NCBI RefSeq assembly: GCF_027604915.1 | Contig: NZ_JAJAQC010000032.1 | Span: 1 to 64,000, forward strand | Origin: Streptomonospora mangrovi | Lineage (GTDB): Bacteria > Actinomycetota > Actinomycetes > Streptosporangiales > Streptosporangiaceae | Reading direction: 5' to 3' | DNA length: 64,000 nt | Shown here: in pieces, positions 62,927 to 64,000 of the stretch | Layout of the letters: the number at the start of each line of letters is the position of its first letter | Numbering within the stretch: position 1 is the first letter of the stretch | Program-made: the position numbers and the translations under genes | The notes under the pieces: model-generated | What the model saw: the letters and a program-made list of their open reading frames with translations, nothing else | The model's database searches: none | What the model was told of the DNA's origin: nothing

Positions 62927-63173
62927 AATGAATGCACATGGCTGGAGCTGGCCAGGGAGTGTGGAGTCCCTCAAGTGGTTTTTACCTGTTGCGATTGACC
63001 GGTGACCGTCTACCGGATACCCGCGCGGATGTGGAGTCCGCGCCTACCTGTATGCAACAAACGCACCTGCTGAGTGAGTGGTAGGCGGATAGGCGAAAAG
63101 ACGCGAGTACGCCGCTACCTTTTACGAACCGACACTTCGGTGCTCCAGCCATGCGGTCTCAGGGGAGAGGGGC
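62927..63173. other. Noncoding region with short direct repeats
   Basis: These 247 nt between convergent genes are AT-richer than average. TGTGGAGTCC occurs at 62960-62969 and 63030-63039, each followed by TACCTGT (62983 and 63045) and a GC(A)AAC-type segment, so the two halves look like diverged copies of one unit. TGTTGCG at 62987 is the reverse of the CGCAACA motif seen in the two catabolic control regions. No gene is supported. Confidence 0.5.
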
Positions 63174-63836
63174 TCAGCCCTCGTCCAGTTCGATCAACTC
63201 GGTCTTGTTGGCGCGGTTGACGGCCTGCTTGACGCGCTGGGCGAACTCGCCGATGCGGTCGATCTCGTCCCACTGGGCGCGCCGCTGGAGGCCGTAGTCG
63301 GTGACCTCCACGACGTCGTAGCCCTCCAGGACGACCTCCTCGACCTTCAGGCCCTTGTCGCTGAAGGACTCCCGCTTGCGCTCGACCCGCTTGACCGTGC
63401 GGTAGCGGATCCAGTCGGGGCCGGCCTCGACCACGCCGACGTCGTCGGCGCGCAGCGGCACCGCGCGGGCGGCCGCCTCCAGCTTGGGGATGACGTCGTC
63501 CTTGAGCACGAGGAGTTCGGGGATGGACAGCTCGCGCACGGTGCCGTCGAGGTCCTCGATCTCGGCGCGGGCGCGCTGGTTGGTGCGGGAGATCCGCAGC
63601 GCCAGCCGCTCGTCCTCGGCGAGGATGGCCGCGATGCGCTCGCGGCACTCCTGCACGGTGTAGGTGCGGGTGGTGGTCTTCTCGGTTCCCGGAGCCGGAC
63701 GGTAGGCGTCGTCGCCGTCCAGGGCCGCGGTCCGGTACGTGCGCCGCTCGGCCCCGGCGAGCTTGAGGCGGTTGATCCAGCTCTGGAGGTCCGCCGCGAG
63801 TTTCTTCCGCCGGTTGAAGGCGTCGCCAAGGGTCAT
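63174..63836 (-). CDS. DIP1984 family protein
   Basis: The 220-residue protein starts MTLGDAFNRRKKLAADLQSWINRL and continues with the family pattern TYTVQECRERIAAILAEDERLALRISRTNQ and ELSIPELLVLKDDVIPKL. It is helical and soluble and has no signal peptide. The family is widespread in actinobacteria and sometimes labelled septicolysin-like, but no function is proven. A GTG two codons upstream (63842) is an alternative start. No ribosome site is visible, so translation may be leaderless. The downstream 160 nt of the window hold no gene I can support. Confidence 0.88.
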   Translation of the reverse strand: MTLGDAFNRRKKLAADLQSWINRLKLAGAERRTYRTAALDGDDAYRPAPGTEKTTTRTYTVQECRERIAAILAEDERLALRISRTNQRARAEIEDLDGTVRELSIPELLVLKDDVIPKLEAAARAVPLRADDVGVVEAGPDWIRYRTVKRVERKRESFSDKGLKVEEVVLEGYDVVEVTDYGLQRRAQWDEIDRIGEFAQRVKQAVNRANKTELIELDEG

Positions 63837-64000
63837 GTTCACGAAGGGGAAACTATCAGCGCCCCGGAATTGCGGCCACCTTTTTTCCACCCGGCCCGGA
63901 GCGGCCCCGCAATTCACCTCTCGTCTTTCGGGTTTCGCGTTTCACCTTTCGTGTTTCATGTTCGGTGTCCGGCGTTCACCGCGCCAGGTCCAGCCGGGCG

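Noticed and set aside
62938-63084. 48-codon frame after the deaminase terminator
   Set aside because: No ribosome site, starts just behind a strong terminator, and no recognisable motif.

Overview
The window is very GC-rich (about three quarters G+C by eye) and dense with genes. GTG starts, 4-nt start/stop overlaps and actinomycete families are common: a DUF397 gene with a WhiJ-type HTH/DUF5753 regulator, OmpR-type two-component systems, lipoproteins, an actinobacterial-type sortase pair and a DIP1984 family protein. It looks like a chromosomal segment of a filamentous actinomycete, plausibly Nocardiopsaceae; that family-level placement is a guess from protein style. I saw no rRNA, tRNA, CRISPR array, transposase or phage genes.

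Layout. 1-9 kb: metE behind a cobalamin riboswitch, two paralogous lipoprotein polysaccharide deacetylases flanking a DUF6461 gene, and pyrD. 9-14 kb: a PAC2 protein, an ABC-class ATPase and a TrkH/KtrB K+ transporter. 14-18 kb: an Lrp/AsnC regulator divergent from a branched-chain 2-oxoacid dehydrogenase operon (E1 alpha, E1 beta, E2). 18-23 kb: a membrane-anchored barrel protein without a signal peptide, then kynureninase and tryptophan dioxygenase with a divergent Lrp regulator. 23-27 kb: a PadR-controlled drug-type ABC exporter with twin palindromic operators, then a sortase and its probable substrate. 27-34 kb: PhzF-like, VOC, DeoR, a degenerate glycerophosphodiesterase, TetR, and a two-component system with a small acidic membrane protein. 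34-37 kb: a WhiJ-like set (HATPase, DUF397, HTH). 37-40 kb: xylB-xylA.

40-47 kb holds a glycine betaine demethylation set: Rieske oxygenase, Rieske ferredoxin, FAD reductase, dimethylglycine dehydrogenase-like protein and monomeric sarcosine oxidase. Together they would convert betaine to glycine. 47-52 kb is a tightly overlapping four-gene operon: a solute-binding-like protein, TelA, a lipoprotein fusing a solute-binding domain to a vWA domain, and an XpaC-like membrane protein. No transporter is attached, and this is the best candidate here for an undescribed system.

52-57 kb carries a proline-rich secreted protein, an L,D-transpeptidase, a two-component system whose kinase has a long low-complexity outer segment, and an HD hydrolase. 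58-63 kb has an IclR regulator, a KDG-type sugar kinase, an amidohydrolase/deacetylase and a fold-III PLP deaminase. These fit a route from N-acetyl-glucosaminate (or a similar amino sugar acid) to 2-keto-3-deoxygluconate phosphate. The window ends with a DIP1984 family gene.
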